DNA of 64,000 nucleotides from Fructobacillus sp. CRL 2054 (GTDB lineage: Bacteria > Bacillota > Bacilli > Lactobacillales > Lactobacillaceae), in assembly GCF_028764065.1 (NCBI RefSeq), contig NZ_JACOFN010000007.1:18844-82843 (forward strand). Direction: 5' to 3'. Positions 52,764 through 62,974 of this stretch are shown in pieces. Numbering within the stretch: position 1 is the first letter of the stretch; every line of letters begins with the position of its first letter. Both the position numbers and the translations under genes were made by a program. Under the pieces are notes generated by a model. It made no database searches. It was not told where the DNA came from and saw nothing but the letters and a program-made list of their open reading frames with translations.

Positions 52764-54083
52764 ATGAACGAGCAAATTGAAAGCAATCAAATTAATTCAG
52801 CCGGACATTTGATGATTGGCGGCTGCGATGCCGTTGAATTAGCAAATGAATTCGGTACGCCTGTACTGGTTTACGATACTGCAGCAATTCGGAATCAAAT
52901 TGAACGATTCCAAGAAGTCTTCACTCAAAACGATGTGGACTACGCCGTCTGCTATGCAAGTAAGGCCTTTGCTAACACAGCCATGTATCAATTAGTCAAC
53001 CAAATGGACTGCCACATTGATGTGGTGTCCGAGGGAGAAATGAAAATGGCCATGCACGCTGGCTTCCCGGCTTCGCGTATGACTTTTCATGGAAATAACA
53101 AATCAGCCGAAGAATTACGTTTAGCAGTGACATCCGGTATTGGCGTTATCGCCTTGGACAACTTCCATGAGATTCGTTTATTAAGTCAAATTTTGGAAGA
53201 GACAGATCAGCACGTTGATGTCATCTTACGAATCACACCAGGTATTTCAGCCCACACCCACGAATATATTCAAACCGGTCAGGTCGATAGTAAGTTCGGC
53301 TTTGATCTTGAGTCTGGTCAAGCGGAAGAAGCACTTCAAGAAGTTCTGAAAGAAGAACGGATGAACATGCTTGGGGTACACGCTCACATTGGTTCACAGA
53401 TTTTTGAACTAGCTGGTTTTGAAGGAGAGGGTGAAAAGCTCGTTGACTTAGCCGCTAGTTGGGAAAAGAAGTACGGTTATCAGACAAAAGTCTTAAACGT
53501 AGGTGGTGGATTCGGTATTCGTTACACCTCCGATGATCGCCCATTGGCACCACAGGACTTTGTTAACACCATCATCCAGACCATCAAGGCTCGCACTAAG
53601 AAACTTGGCATTGCGACACCAGCCATTTGGATTGAACCAGGACGTTCCATTGTAGGACCTGCTGGCTACAGCCTTTACACCATCGGGTCTCGTAAAGACG
53701 TGCCTGGTATCCGTTCCTATCTTGCAGTTGACGGTGGCATGGGCGATAATATTCGTCCAGCCCTCTACGATGCGAAGTATGAAGCGGTTTTGGCCAACGA
53801 CCCAGCCGCTGAAACTGTTGAAACGGTTCACGTTGCCGGAAAGTTCTGTGAGTCAGGTGACATCTTGATCCAAGAACAAGCTTTGCCAGCAACAAAGCCT
53901 GGCGATATCTTGGCTGTCCTAAACACTGGAGCTTACGGTTACTCAATGGCTTCGAACTACAACTTGAATCCAAAACCAGCGATTGTCTTTGCGGAAAACG
54001 GGAAAGCAACATTGGTCACCCGTCGTGAGCGAATCGAAGATTTGGAAGCACTTGATTTCAATCTCGATGGTTCAAGTAATTAA
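52764..54083 (+). CDS. lysA: Diaminopimelate decarboxylase
   Basis: Last step of lysine synthesis, meso-DAP to lysine. 439 aa PLP enzyme of fold type III: the PLP lysine in CYASKAFAN (about 70), HIGSQI, GGGFGIRYT, EPGRSIVGPAG and the active-site Cys in CESGDIL. First gene of the seven-gene operon although it catalyses the last step. The ribosome site is AAGGGAG. Confidence 0.96.
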   Translation: MNEQIESNQINSAGHLMIGGCDAVELANEFGTPVLVYDTAAIRNQIERFQEVFTQNDVDYAVCYASKAFANTAMYQLVNQMDCHIDVVSEGEMKMAMHAGFPASRMTFHGNNKSAEELRLAVTSGIGVIALDNFHEIRLLSQILEETDQHVDVILRITPGISAHTHEYIQTGQVDSKFGFDLESGQAEEALQEVLKEERMNMLGVHAHIGSQIFELAGFEGEGEKLVDLAASWEKKYGYQTKVLNVGGGFGIRYTSDDRPLAPQDFVNTIIQTIKARTKKLGIATPAIWIEPGRSIVGPAGYSLYTIGSRKDVPGIRSYLAVDGGMGDNIRPALYDAKYEAVLANDPAAETVETVHVAGKFCESGDILIQEQALPATKPGDILAVLNTGAYGYSMASNYNLNPKPAIVFAENGKATLVTRRERIEDLEALDFNLDGSSN

Positions 54084-54150
54084 AAAGAAACAAATAACTA
54101 ACAAGAAGTTAACAAAAAGACTATTAATATAGAAGAAAAGGTACAAAAAC

Positions 54151-54855
54151 ATGGAAAAGATGTCCGCAAAAGAAATCATTCAATACATTGGTTCAGCCCA
54201 AAAGAAGACACCAACGAAGGCCTATATCAAGGGAGATTTAGCCCAGGTTACTTATCCTGAAGGTGTTAAAGTCTTCGGCGATGATCAAGTTGCTACCATT
54301 TTTGGTGACTGGTCAGCCATTCAAGAAGTTATTGCCCAAGCAGGTGTAAAGGATTCTGAAATTGAAAATAACGCCCGTAACTCAGCGGTGCCATTGTTGG
54401 ATTTGAAGAAGGTGAACGCCCGTATCGAACCAGGAACGGTAATTCGTGATCAAGTCACCATTGGTGACAATGCCGTAATCATGATGGGGGCCGTGATTAA
54501 CATTGGTTGTGAAATTGGTGCTAACTCCATGATCGATATGGGAGTGGTAATGGGTGGACGCGCCGTTGTTGGAGAACATTCCCACATCGGAGCCGGTGCA
54601 GTTTTGGCCGGAGTCATTGAACCAGCATCCGCACAACCGGTTGTAATTGAAGACAACGTTTTGGTTGGTGCTAACGCAGTTGTTATCGAAGGTGTACGTG
54701 TTGGTAAGGGGGCGGTTGTTGCTGCTGGCGCCATTGTGACTAAGGATGTTGAACCTTACACTGTAGTCGCTGGAAATCCTGCCCGTAAAGTCAAGGACGT
54801 TGACGCAAAGACGGAGTCGAAGACGACTTTGGAAGATGATTTAAGAAAGCTGTGA
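54151..54855 (+). CDS. dapH: Tetrahydrodipicolinate N-acetyltransferase
   Basis: Acetylates tetrahydrodipicolinate, which commits the cell to the acetylated DAP branch. 234 aa with a small N-terminal domain and a left-handed beta helix of hexapeptide repeats (about 95-200: [46 protein letters not shown]). The length and the N-terminal [11 protein letters not shown] match DapH and not the longer succinylating DapD. A 67-nt AT-rich gap separates it from lysA. Confidence 0.95.
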   Translation: MEKMSAKEIIQYIGSAQKKTPTKAYIKGDLAQVTYPEGVKVFGDDQVATIFGDWSAIQEVIAQAGVKDSEIENNARNSAVPLLDLKKVNARIEPGTVIRDQVTIGDNAVIMMGAVINIGCEIGANSMIDMGVVMGGRAVVGEHSHIGAGAVLAGVIEPASAQPVVIEDNVLVGANAVVIEGVRVGKGAVVAAGAIVTKDVEPYTVVAGNPARKVKDVDAKTESKTTLEDDLRKL

Positions 54856-56012
54856 TGAAGATGCTGACACAAGAAGATTTAATTCAAATTCGGCGTGACT
54901 TGCACCAGATTCCTGAGCTCGCGCTCGAGGAATTTCAAACACACGACTATTTAATGAAGGAAATCGCTCAATTTAACCAGGAATTTCTGACGGTTCGCGA
55001 GTTACCAAAGTTGCCAACAGCCATTCTGGTTCGAGTTGAAGGGTCAAACCCAACCAAGACGATTGGTTATCGTGCTGATATTGATGCACTGCCTGTTACT
55101 GAAGAAACAGGGTTGCCATTTTCTTCAAAACACGAGGGTGTCATGCATGCCTGCGGTCACGATATGCACATGACGGTGGCCTTAGCGGTCATTAACTACT
55201 TCTCAGAACACCAGCCAAAAGATAACATGATTTTCTTCTTCCAACCTGCTGAAGAAGAAAAGTGTGGTGGCCTCTTAGCTTATGAAATGGGTGTCTTTGA
55301 AGGTGATTGGCGGCCTGATGAATTCTACGGTTTGCACGATTCACCGGATTTGCCAGCCGGTACGATTGGCTGCCGAATGGGCACGCTCTTTGCTGGATCA
55401 ACAGAAGTTGACGTTGACTTCATTGGTACTAGCGGACACGCGGCTTTCCCACACAACGCGAACGACATGGTCGTTGCAGCCTCTGCCTTTATTGGACAGA
55501 TTCAAACCATTGTATCTCGTAGCATTGACCCAGTCCGTTCAGGTGTGATTACCTTTGGTAAATTCGAAGCAGGAACCATCCGAAACGTGATTACTGGTCA
55601 GGCTCACTTAGAAGGAACCATTCGTGGTCTCGAGCAATCAATGATTGAAGAATTGGTTGCTCGAATTAAAGATGTCGCTGAGGGAATTGCTCGTTCCTTC
55701 AACTGTGAGGTTGTACCAACCTTTGAACAGGGGGGTTACTTACCAGTTGAGAACAATCCGGAGTTAACAAAGAACTTCATCGATTATATGGAAGAAAATC
55801 ATGGCGACCAGTTCAAGTTAACCGAACCTGCCATGACGGGGGAGGACTTTGGTTACTTGCTTTCAAAGATTCCTGGAACAATGTTCTGGTTGGGAGTAGA
55901 GGATAGCCATCCCCTCCATTCATCCGAATTGAGTCCAAGCGAAAATGCTTTGGAACCTGGTGTGAAAGCCATTGTTGATTTCTTAGAATACCGTATGCAA
56001 CAGGAGGCTTGA
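54855..56012 (+). CDS. ykuR: N-acetyldiaminopimelate deacetylase
   Basis: Removes acetate from N-acetyl-LL-DAP. M20 metallopeptidase fold, 385 aa: [31 protein letters not shown] with metal Cys/His, [13 protein letters not shown] and [13 protein letters not shown]. The ATG at 54855 overlaps the dapH stop (TGATG); another ATG at 54861 is possible. The operon context identifies the substrate among M20 amidohydrolases. Confidence 0.92.
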   Translation: MKMLTQEDLIQIRRDLHQIPELALEEFQTHDYLMKEIAQFNQEFLTVRELPKLPTAILVRVEGSNPTKTIGYRADIDALPVTEETGLPFSSKHEGVMHACGHDMHMTVALAVINYFSEHQPKDNMIFFFQPAEEEKCGGLLAYEMGVFEGDWRPDEFYGLHDSPDLPAGTIGCRMGTLFAGSTEVDVDFIGTSGHAAFPHNANDMVVAASAFIGQIQTIVSRSIDPVRSGVITFGKFEAGTIRNVITGQAHLEGTIRGLEQSMIEELVARIKDVAEGIARSFNCEVVPTFEQGGYLPVENNPELTKNFIDYMEENHGDQFKLTEPAMTGEDFGYLLSKIPGTMFWLGVEDSHPLHSSELSPSENALEPGVKAIVDFLEYRMQQEA

Positions 56013-56016
56013 GTTT

Positions 56017-56886
56017 ATGTTATTTGAAAACGCTGATTTGATGACTGCCATTATTACGCCTTTTGACGAAAATAATGAGATTGACTTTGATACATTAAAA
56101 GTCCTAACGGAGCGCTACATCAACGAAGGACACCGTGGCTTTGTCATCGGTGGAACAACTGGCGAAACGCCAACGTTGACGCATGACGAAAAGTTGGCCC
56201 TCTATAAGCGCTTTGCTGAAATCGTTGCTGGACGAGTACCCGTTATTGCTGGTACTGGTTCAAATAACACGGCAGAAACAATCGCCTTTACCAAGGAAGT
56301 GAGCCAAATCGACGGTATCGATGCTGCCTTAGTCGTAGTTCCTTACTATAACAAGCCTGACCAACGACGCATGGTGGCCCACTTTGAAGCCGTTGCTGAA
56401 GAAGGTGGATTGCCTGTTGTGATTTATAACATTCCCGGCCGTACTGGTGTGACAATGAGTAACGACACCGTGGTTGCTTTGTCAAAGAACCAAAACATTG
56501 TTGGTGTTAAACAGTGTACTAGCATGGAGGACTTGGAATACTTAGTTGACCACACGGAACATGATTTCGCCGTTTATTCCGGTGAAGATGCTCAGGCACT
56601 TTTTGCTCGAGTAGTCGGTGCCAATGGAGTCATTTCAGTTGCTTCTCACTTATACGGTCCACAGATGCGTTCGATGTATGATGCTTTGTATGCTGGAAAC
56701 TATCAGGAAGCCGGTGTATTGCAACGTTGGTTGACACCCAAGATGAGCGCCTTGTTCATGTATCCATCCCCAGCGCCAGTTAAGGCCCTGTTGGATGCCG
56801 AAGGTTACAAAGTCGGGGGCTGCCGACTACCAATTCTTCCACTAAACGACGAAGAAATGGACGCACTCGCACAAGCAATCCAGTAA
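56017..56886 (+). CDS. dapA: 4-hydroxy-tetrahydrodipicolinate synthase
   Basis: Condenses pyruvate with aspartate semialdehyde. 289 aa TIM barrel: [14 protein letters not shown], the catalytic Tyr in [10 protein letters not shown] and the Schiff-base Lys in IVGVKQCTS (about 164). GGAGG lies in the end of ykuR. Spacing of 4 nt. Confidence 0.96.
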   Translation: MLFENADLMTAIITPFDENNEIDFDTLKVLTERYINEGHRGFVIGGTTGETPTLTHDEKLALYKRFAEIVAGRVPVIAGTGSNNTAETIAFTKEVSQIDGIDAALVVVPYYNKPDQRRMVAHFEAVAEEGGLPVVIYNIPGRTGVTMSNDTVVALSKNQNIVGVKQCTSMEDLEYLVDHTEHDFAVYSGEDAQALFARVVGANGVISVASHLYGPQMRSMYDALYAGNYQEAGVLQRWLTPKMSALFMYPSPAPVKALLDAEGYKVGGCRLPILPLNDEEMDALAQAIQ

Positions 56887-56899
56887 AAGGAGATTACCA

Positions 56900-57673
56900 T
56901 TGATTAAAGTTATTATTGCCGGTTTCCGTGGCGCCATGGGCCAACAAGCACTTCAAATGATTAATGAGCAAGACAACATGGAAGTTGTTGCGGTTTATTC
57001 ACCAAGTGCTAACGCTGACAATGCGAAGCAAGCAGGTGTCGCGGCTGATGCACAGGTCTTCAATCATTTAGAGAAGATCGACGTTGACGCGGATGTTTGG
57101 CTTGACTTTACAACGCCAACGGCCGTTTTTGAAAACACGAAATTTGCTATTGAACACGGCTATCAGCCCGTCATCGGCACAACTGGTCTTACTGATCAGC
57201 AGGAAGCCGAATTAATGGACCTTTCATCCGCTAAAAAAGTCGGGGGCCTAATCGTGCCAAACTTCTCTTTGTCGGCGGTCTTGCTGATGAAGTTTTCAGA
57301 AGAAGCGGCTCAGTACTTCTCAGACGTTGAAGTGATTGAAATGCACCACGAAGACAAGAAGGACGCGCCTTCCGGAACTGCTTTGATGACGGCTAAGCGA
57401 ATTGATAAAGTCCGTCAAGCACATGAACAAGGGGATTCAAAGGAAACAATGCCTGGTGTTCGTGGCGCTGATTTAGACGGTATCCGTATTCACGCAGTTC
57501 GCCTTCCAGGCTATGTTGCCCACGAACAAGTGCTCTTTGGTGGGGAAGGGGAAGCCCTTACAATTCGCCAAGACAGCTTTAACCGTTCTTCTTTCATGAA
57601 GGGCGTTCAGTTAGCCATTGAAAAAGTACACACAGTAGACAAACTAACCATTGGGTTAGAGCAGGTTATGTAA
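56900..57673 (+). CDS. dapB: 4-hydroxy-tetrahydrodipicolinate reductase
   Basis: Reduces HTPA to tetrahydrodipicolinate with NAD(P)H. 257 aa. The Rossmann motif is GFRGAMGQQAL, with the catalytic segment EMHHEDKKDAPSGTAL and VPNFSLSAVLL. The start codon is TTG 56900 after AAAGGAG; no better ATG is near. Confidence 0.96.
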   Translation: MIKVIIAGFRGAMGQQALQMINEQDNMEVVAVYSPSANADNAKQAGVAADAQVFNHLEKIDVDADVWLDFTTPTAVFENTKFAIEHGYQPVIGTTGLTDQQEAELMDLSSAKKVGGLIVPNFSLSAVLLMKFSEEAAQYFSDVEVIEMHHEDKKDAPSGTALMTAKRIDKVRQAHEQGDSKETMPGVRGADLDGIRIHAVRLPGYVAHEQVLFGGEGEALTIRQDSFNRSSFMKGVQLAIEKVHTVDKLTIGLEQVM

Positions 57674-57689
57674 TCAGAAAGAAGCAAGT

Positions 57690-58883
57690 ATGCCGGAACT
57701 ACTACCACAATTAGAAGATAGCTATAATCAGCGCCTTGACTTGGTTAAGGCCTCTAAAATTCGTTCCTTTGATAACCAGATTTCAGATATTGAAGGATTA
57801 ATTAAACTAACGATTGGTGAACCTGACTTTGATACGCCAGACCACATTAAGGAAGCGGCAGTTAAGGCTTTGAATCAAAACCAAACGCACTATACAGCTC
57901 AAGCAGGGACTGCCGCACTTCAGGAAGCCATTGCCGGTTATCTGAAACGACACCATCACTTGGACTACTCAGCTCATAGTGAAATTGTCGTCACAGTTGG
58001 TGCTACCGAAGCAATTTACGCCATCTTGGAGACTTTGATTAATCCCGGTGACCAGTTTGTCATTCCAACGCCAGCCTTTGCGCTTTACGAGCCAATTATC
58101 AATTTACTTGGCGGTGAAGTCATCGATGTTGATACGTCAGAGACTGACTTTAAGCTTTCACCTACGGTCCTTGAAAAAGTCTTATCTGATAACTCTCGTG
58201 TCAAGGGCGTCTTCTTAAGCTATCCAAACAATCCTTCCGGCAGCACACTTTCTGAAGATGAAATCCATGCCTTGGCTAAAGTCATCAAGAAGCACCATAC
58301 TTTTGTCATCTCTGATGAGATTTATAGCGACTTAACCTATGACAAGAAGCCATATTCAATCGCCCGTGATCTACCAAAGCAAACGATTTACATCTCCGGT
58401 GTCTCAAAATCCTATGCAATGACGGGTTGGCGAATTGGATTCGTAGCTGCTCCCGCTGATTTCATCCAACGTTTGCGTAAGGTACACGCCTTCATGGTAA
58501 CCTGTCCATCTGCCATCGACCAGGCAGCAGCAGCGGAGGCCTTCAAGAACGGTGACGAAGATATTAGTCAAATGCGTATGGAGTACCGTGAACGTCGCAA
58601 CGTTTTGTATCAGGGATTAACATCCATGGGCATGCGTCCGCTCTATCCAGAAGGGGCTTTCTATCTCTTCGTTCCAGCGCCTGAATCCTTCCAAAACGAT
58701 GATGAACTATTTGCTCTTCGTTTAGCTCGAATGGCAAAAGTCGGGGTCATTCCAGGTTCTGCCTTTGGAAACGGTGGTAAAGGATACGTACGCTTATCTT
58801 ATGCAGCCTCAATGACTGACATTAAGGAAGCCCTACGTCGAATTAAGACGGCTATCAACGATGGCGTCTTTGTAAATGATTAA
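57690..58883 (+). CDS. patA: N-acetyl-LL-DAP aminotransferase (PatA-like)
   Basis: Class I/II aminotransferase of 397 aa: LTIGEPDFDTPDHIKEAA, SYPNNPSG, SDEIYSDLTYD, and the PLP lysine in SGVSKSYAMTGWRIGF (about 236). In this operon it should aminate N-acetyl-2-amino-6-oxopimelate, the step between DapH and YkuR. The ribosome site is weak. The reaction is assigned from context plus PatA similarity. Confidence 0.88.
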   Translation: MPELLPQLEDSYNQRLDLVKASKIRSFDNQISDIEGLIKLTIGEPDFDTPDHIKEAAVKALNQNQTHYTAQAGTAALQEAIAGYLKRHHHLDYSAHSEIVVTVGATEAIYAILETLINPGDQFVIPTPAFALYEPIINLLGGEVIDVDTSETDFKLSPTVLEKVLSDNSRVKGVFLSYPNNPSGSTLSEDEIHALAKVIKKHHTFVISDEIYSDLTYDKKPYSIARDLPKQTIYISGVSKSYAMTGWRIGFVAAPADFIQRLRKVHAFMVTCPSAIDQAAAAEAFKNGDEDISQMRMEYRERRNVLYQGLTSMGMRPLYPEGAFYLFVPAPESFQNDDELFALRLARMAKVGVIPGSAFGNGGKGYVRLSYAASMTDIKEALRRIKTAINDGVFVND

Positions 58884-58895
58884 GGAGATAAGAAA

Positions 58896-59954
58896 ATGAG
58901 AACTTATAATGTTGCGATTCTAGGTGCTACTGGTGCTGTTGGAACTCGTTTGGTTGAACAGCTTGAACAATCAACAATTCCAGTTGCTTCTGTAAAATTG
59001 TTGGCTTCTGCTCGATCAGCTGGTAAGAAAGCGACTTTTAAGGGGGAAGAAGTCACGATTGAAGAAGCAACTCCCGAATCATTTGAAGGCGTTGACATTG
59101 TCCTAGCCTCCGCGGGTGGATCCGTTTCAAAGCGTCTGCTTCCTGAAGCCGTTAAGCGCGGTGCCGTCTGCATCGACAACACGTCTGCCTTCCGAATGGA
59201 CCCAGAGGTGCCATTGGTTGTTCCCGAAGTAAACCCAGAACAGTTGAAGAATCACCACGGTATCATTGCCAACCCAAACTGCTCAACCATTCAGATGGTC
59301 GTGGCATTGAAACCTGTCTTTGAAAAATTCGGAATCGAACAGGTCATCGTTTCAACTTATCAGGCCGCCTCAGGTGCCGGTCAGTCAGCTTTGAATGAAT
59401 TCTTACAGGAAAGTCGCGACTACCTTAACGACAAAGAAATGTCCGCCGAAATCCTACCAACTGCCAGTGACAAGAAGCACTACCCATTGGCCTTCAACTT
59501 ACTTCCTCAAATCGACGTCTTTGAAGACGAAGGTTATACTCACGAGGAATGGAAGATGATTCACGAAACAAAGAAGATTCTTCTAAACGACATGAACGCC
59601 GCTGACCTTAAGGTAACAGCCACCTGTGTCCGCGTTCCAGTGCCTATTTCTCACGGTGAATCTGTTTATGTTCAAGTCAAGGATAAGAAAGTGACTGCAG
59701 ATGATATTCGCGCAGCGATTGCTGAAGGGGAGGGGATTGTTCTTCAAGACGACCCATCACAGCAAATTTACCCTCAGCCATTGAATGCTGTTGGAACACG
59801 CGAAACCTACGTTGGCCGCATCCGTCCGGATCAAGAAAACGCCGGCGCCTTTAACATGTGGGTTGTTTCAGATAATCTCTTGAAGGGTGCCGCTTGGAAC
59901 ACGGTCGAAATTGCTGAGCGTCTTGTCCAAGAAGACTTGGTTCATCCACAATAA
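58896..59954 (+). CDS. asd: Aspartate-semialdehyde dehydrogenase
   Basis: Reduces aspartyl phosphate to the semialdehyde. 352 aa: [16 protein letters not shown], the nucleophile Cys in [10 protein letters not shown] (about 130), and the His-containing [18 protein letters not shown] precedes the ATG. It closes the operon. Confidence 0.96.
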   Translation: MRTYNVAILGATGAVGTRLVEQLEQSTIPVASVKLLASARSAGKKATFKGEEVTIEEATPESFEGVDIVLASAGGSVSKRLLPEAVKRGAVCIDNTSAFRMDPEVPLVVPEVNPEQLKNHHGIIANPNCSTIQMVVALKPVFEKFGIEQVIVSTYQAASGAGQSALNEFLQESRDYLNDKEMSAEILPTASDKKHYPLAFNLLPQIDVFEDEGYTHEEWKMIHETKKILLNDMNAADLKVTATCVRVPVPISHGESVYVQVKDKKVTADDIRAAIAEGEGIVLQDDPSQQIYPQPLNAVGTRETYVGRIRPDQENAGAFNMWVVSDNLLKGAAWNTVEIAERLVQEDLVHPQ

Positions 59955-59965
59955 ATTGATACGAA

Positions 59966-59995
59966 AAAAGTCCTAATTTAACTTAGGACTTTTTA
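59966..59995 (+). terminator. Terminator of the lysA-asd operon
   Basis: Stem AAAAGTCCTAA/TTAGGACTTTT (11 bp), 6-nt loop, Ts. Confidence 0.9.
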
Positions 59996-59998
59996 TTT

Positions 59999-60224
59999 TC
60001 CTTAAAACAAGCGCTTTAAACATTCGTGTTTTAATAAAATTTAACCGTAATGTAATATAAAGTTCGTTTTTAACGATGATATTATCGTTTATTTTCGTTG
60101 AATATTCATTTAATCTAATAGATAATGAATAAGTAAGCGAACAATAGAACAATAAAAATCCGTTTTATTGTTCAAATACGAATGATTTAGTTACTTGTCG
60201 TATTTTTAGGAGAAAAACAGAAAA
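59999..60224 (+). promoter_or_regulatory. Repeat-rich leader of the PhnD-like gene with PurBox-like sites
   Basis: AT-rich region with many GAAC/GTTC elements. AAAGTTCGTTTTT (60059-60071) fits the reverse PurBox at 12 of 13 positions. GTAAGCGAACAAT (60133-60145) fits the forward form at 11 of 13. GAACAATA occurs twice in tandem (60139-60154). A perfect 11-bp inverted repeat, GAACAATAAAA/TTTTATTGTTC, spans 60147-60173. A further AACGAT/ATCGTT pair lies at 60072-60089. No T-run follows the inverted repeat, so it is more likely an operator than a terminator. Confidence 0.45.
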
Positions 60225-61169
60225 ATGAAAAAAATTCTTGTTGCCGTTGCGGTAGTGATTATCGCAGTTGGAGGGTTCTTTGCTATCACATCAAATAGCA
60301 AAAAATCTGACGCTGACTCCAGTAAGAAATCGTCAAAGATGGATTTGAAGGAATTGAACTTACAATTTGTTCCATCCATTAACTCAGATACTTTGGTTGC
60401 GAAGGCCAAGCCATTGGAGACTTTGCTAAGTAAAGAACTTGGCATTCCAGTTCACGTTTCGCTTGGAACGAGTGGGAATAGTGTCGTGGAAGCGCTTGGT
60501 TCTAAGAAAGTCGATGCCTCATTCCTTTCACCAGATTCATACGTTCAAGCCCACAAGCTATACGGAGCCAAGGCACTCTTACAGTCAACCCGGTATGGTA
60601 TCAAGCAAGATAACACGGGTGAATCAACTGGAAAGCTTGTCGATAATTACAGCTCATTTGTTATTGTACGTAAGAACTCAGGAATTAACTCAGTTAAAGA
60701 CTTGAAGGGTAAGAAGATTGCCGTTCAAGGCCCTACATCAGCCGCTGGTTACGTTTACCCAGCCGTTGAATTAAACAAAAAGGGTATTAACGTCGTTAAA
60801 GAATCAACTCTTGTTCAAGTGAAGGGTCACGATCAAGCCGTTATGTCAGTGTTAAACGGTGATGTGGATGCCGCCTTTGTCTTTGGTGACGCTCGAAACG
60901 TTGTCAAGAAGGATCAGCCAGACGTCTTCGATAAGACAAAGATTCTTTATGCAACAAGTGGTATTCCAAACGACACCGTAACTGTTCGTAAGGGAATTAG
61001 CTCATCTGACGATAAAAAGATCAAGGACGCCTTGAAGAAGATCGCTAAGACTGACGAAGGTAAAAAAGTCTTGAAGAACATCTACTCATGGGATGGTGTC
61101 GCGGATTCAAAGGACTCAAACTTTGATACAGTTCGTAGCTATAATAAGCAAGTAGCAAAGTTACAATAA
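60225..61169 (+). CDS. PhnD-family phosphate/phosphonate ABC transporter binding protein, orphan
   Basis: Extracellular solute-binding protein of 314 aa. The domain starts near residue 40: LQFVPSINSDTLVAKAKPLETLL, then KKVDASFLSPDSYVQA and LKGKKIAVQGPTSAAGYVYP, the usual PhnD order. The N-terminus has Lys-Lys and one hydrophobic segment (4-22) but no lipobox: there is no Cys anywhere in the protein. It is probably held by an uncleaved anchor or secreted. No ATPase or permease gene lies beside it. The ligand is unknown. Confidence 0.85.
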   Translation: MKKILVAVAVVIIAVGGFFAITSNSKKSDADSSKKSSKMDLKELNLQFVPSINSDTLVAKAKPLETLLSKELGIPVHVSLGTSGNSVVEALGSKKVDASFLSPDSYVQAHKLYGAKALLQSTRYGIKQDNTGESTGKLVDNYSSFVIVRKNSGINSVKDLKGKKIAVQGPTSAAGYVYPAVELNKKGINVVKESTLVQVKGHDQAVMSVLNGDVDAAFVFGDARNVVKKDQPDVFDKTKILYATSGIPNDTVTVRKGISSSDDKKIKDALKKIAKTDEGKKVLKNIYSWDGVADSKDSNFDTVRSYNKQVAKLQ

Positions 61170-61188
61170 TAATTTAAAATTGAAAGGG

Positions 61189-61218
61189 AGCGATAGTTTA
61201 ACTATGCGCTTCTTTTTT
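61189..61218 (+). terminator. Terminator after the PhnD-like gene
   Basis: Imperfect stem AGCGATAGTT/AACTATGCGCT with one bulge, then TCTTTTTT. Confidence 0.65.
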
Positions 61219-61369
61219 ATGTAAAAAAATTCCGCTTAATAGTAAAATTCCAGCTCTGTACCCTTGAATTTATAAAAAATAAGATGCTACTTTTTGGTAA
61301 AATAAGTACTGTTGCCCGTTTATTAAAAGGGCCTTAATGTTGTCACAAGAAAGGTAGATATTAACTACT

Positions 61370-62893
61370 ATGAATAAAAGTAGCAAAAAATCTTCTATAT
61401 TCAATTTTTTACAGAAAGCAGTCAACGTTATATTCCTTGTTTGGATGATTATGACGTTTACTGGTGCAATTAGGTCTGATCACTTAAATATCTCAGCGAT
61501 TTCACCTGAATTATTTATCATTATAATTGTCTTCATTTTAGTTCTAATCGCATATTTTAAGTCTCACTATCTGAATTCCTTGCTAAAGAAGGTAGGGCAG
61601 GGACTGATTAAACATCAATTCGTCGTTCTGTCAGTATTATCGATGCTTGTAATTGCATGGCAGTTACTATTCATTTTTAAAACAAAAACAGCAATTGGCT
61701 TTGATGTTGGTGGGGTGGTATCGCAAGCATTAAACGGTACTTCAACAAATGATTATTTCAGTTATAATCCAAATAATTTACCACTTCTTTTTGAAGAATA
61801 TTTTTGGAAAAATCATTTTGGTGGAAGTTGGTTTTCATTTGATATTTTGTCATTAGTAAGCACTGATTTTGCTTTTCTCATTACCGTCCTAACGACACGA
61901 TATTTAAGTAAGAAAAACATGTATATCACATGGATTCTTTCATTAATTCTTCTATCTTGCTTTCCTTATATTATTGTTCCTTACACGGATACCTTGGTAT
62001 TACCATTAGTAAGCTTGGCATTACTTGGTTACTTTATGATTAAAAAAAGTAATCATATTTTCGTTAAACTACTTGGTTCTTTGTTACTGGGGGTTTTTGG
62101 AGCGAGTGCTTACTTACTGAAGCCATCGGCCATTATTTTTGTTATTGCAATTATTGTAACTGAAGTCGTCTATTCAATTTTTAAGAGCAAGAAATTCAAA
62201 CCGCTATATACAGTATTAATTTTGTTGCTTGCTTTTGGTTCGGGAATCGGTATTAAAAAGACATATGATTCCTACCAAAATAAACAAGAATATATCAAAG
62301 TTGATCACAGTATGAGAAAGCCACCTTTGATGTTTCTTGCAATGGGAATGAGCGGGAATGGTGGCTTCGATATGGGCTTAACATTACAAACAATGGCAGC
62401 TCCTACGCAACATGAGAAGAAAGAAATAGCATCTGAGCGTATCAAGAAAACCTTGAAAGACTACGGGCCAGTTGGTTATGTCCAATTCTTGCTTGCCAAA
62501 AACACTTTTAATACTGCGGATGGAAGCTTTGGCTGGTTGCAAGAAGGTAACTTTATAACTGCGCCAGCAACTAACAACCTACAACAGTTGGTTTATCCGG
62601 ATGGAAAGCATTTAAAGGACTTTTTCTTTGTAACACAGGTTCTTTGGATTCTATTAATATTAATTTTGATCATTAGATATCGTTTACCAAAATCAAGTGA
62701 ATCGATTGCTTTCTTGCTAAAATTATCAATAATAGGTTCATTGATGTATCTATTATTATTTGAAGGTGGTAGAAGCCGATACGTAATCCAATTCCTGCCT
62801 CAGTTCATTATGCTGGCAAGTATTGTTGTAACTGCATATTTATCAAAAAAACCACTAAAGCATCAACCCGTTTCTGACACTGAATCAAAATAA
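61370..62893 (+). CDS. Multi-pass membrane glycosyltransferase-like protein
   Basis: 507 aa with about eleven to thirteen hydrophobic segments. A loop near residues 105-150 (FDVGGVVSQALNG, DYFSYNPNNLPLLFEEYFWK) with acidic residues after the early helices resembles the catalytic loop of GT-C (GT39/PMT-like) lipid-linked sugar transferases found in lactic acid bacteria. Proof of activity cannot be read from the sequence. Codon use is more AT-rich (AAA, TTA, ATT) than in the preceding 60 kb, suggesting separate origin. AAAGG is a weak ribosome site. No other polysaccharide gene is adjacent. Confidence 0.6.
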   Translation: MNKSSKKSSIFNFLQKAVNVIFLVWMIMTFTGAIRSDHLNISAISPELFIIIIVFILVLIAYFKSHYLNSLLKKVGQGLIKHQFVVLSVLSMLVIAWQLLFIFKTKTAIGFDVGGVVSQALNGTSTNDYFSYNPNNLPLLFEEYFWKNHFGGSWFSFDILSLVSTDFAFLITVLTTRYLSKKNMYITWILSLILLSCFPYIIVPYTDTLVLPLVSLALLGYFMIKKSNHIFVKLLGSLLLGVFGASAYLLKPSAIIFVIAIIVTEVVYSIFKSKKFKPLYTVLILLLAFGSGIGIKKTYDSYQNKQEYIKVDHSMRKPPLMFLAMGMSGNGGFDMGLTLQTMAAPTQHEKKEIASERIKKTLKDYGPVGYVQFLLAKNTFNTADGSFGWLQEGNFITAPATNNLQQLVYPDGKHLKDFFFVTQVLWILLILILIIRYRLPKSSESIAFLLKLSIIGSLMYLLLFEGGRSRYVIQFLPQFIMLASIVVTAYLSKKPLKHQPVSDTESK

Positions 62894-62895
62894 AG

Positions 62896-62920
62896 AAAAA
62901 CGCCGTTAAGGCGTTTTTTT
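62896..62920 (+). terminator. Terminator
   Basis: Stem AAAAACGCC/GGCGTTTTT, GTTAA loop, T-run. Confidence 0.88.
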
Positions 62921-62974
62921 ATTTGCCAGGGATGGGGTGTGTCAAATGCAATAAAATAATGAAGTTGTTTTTTT

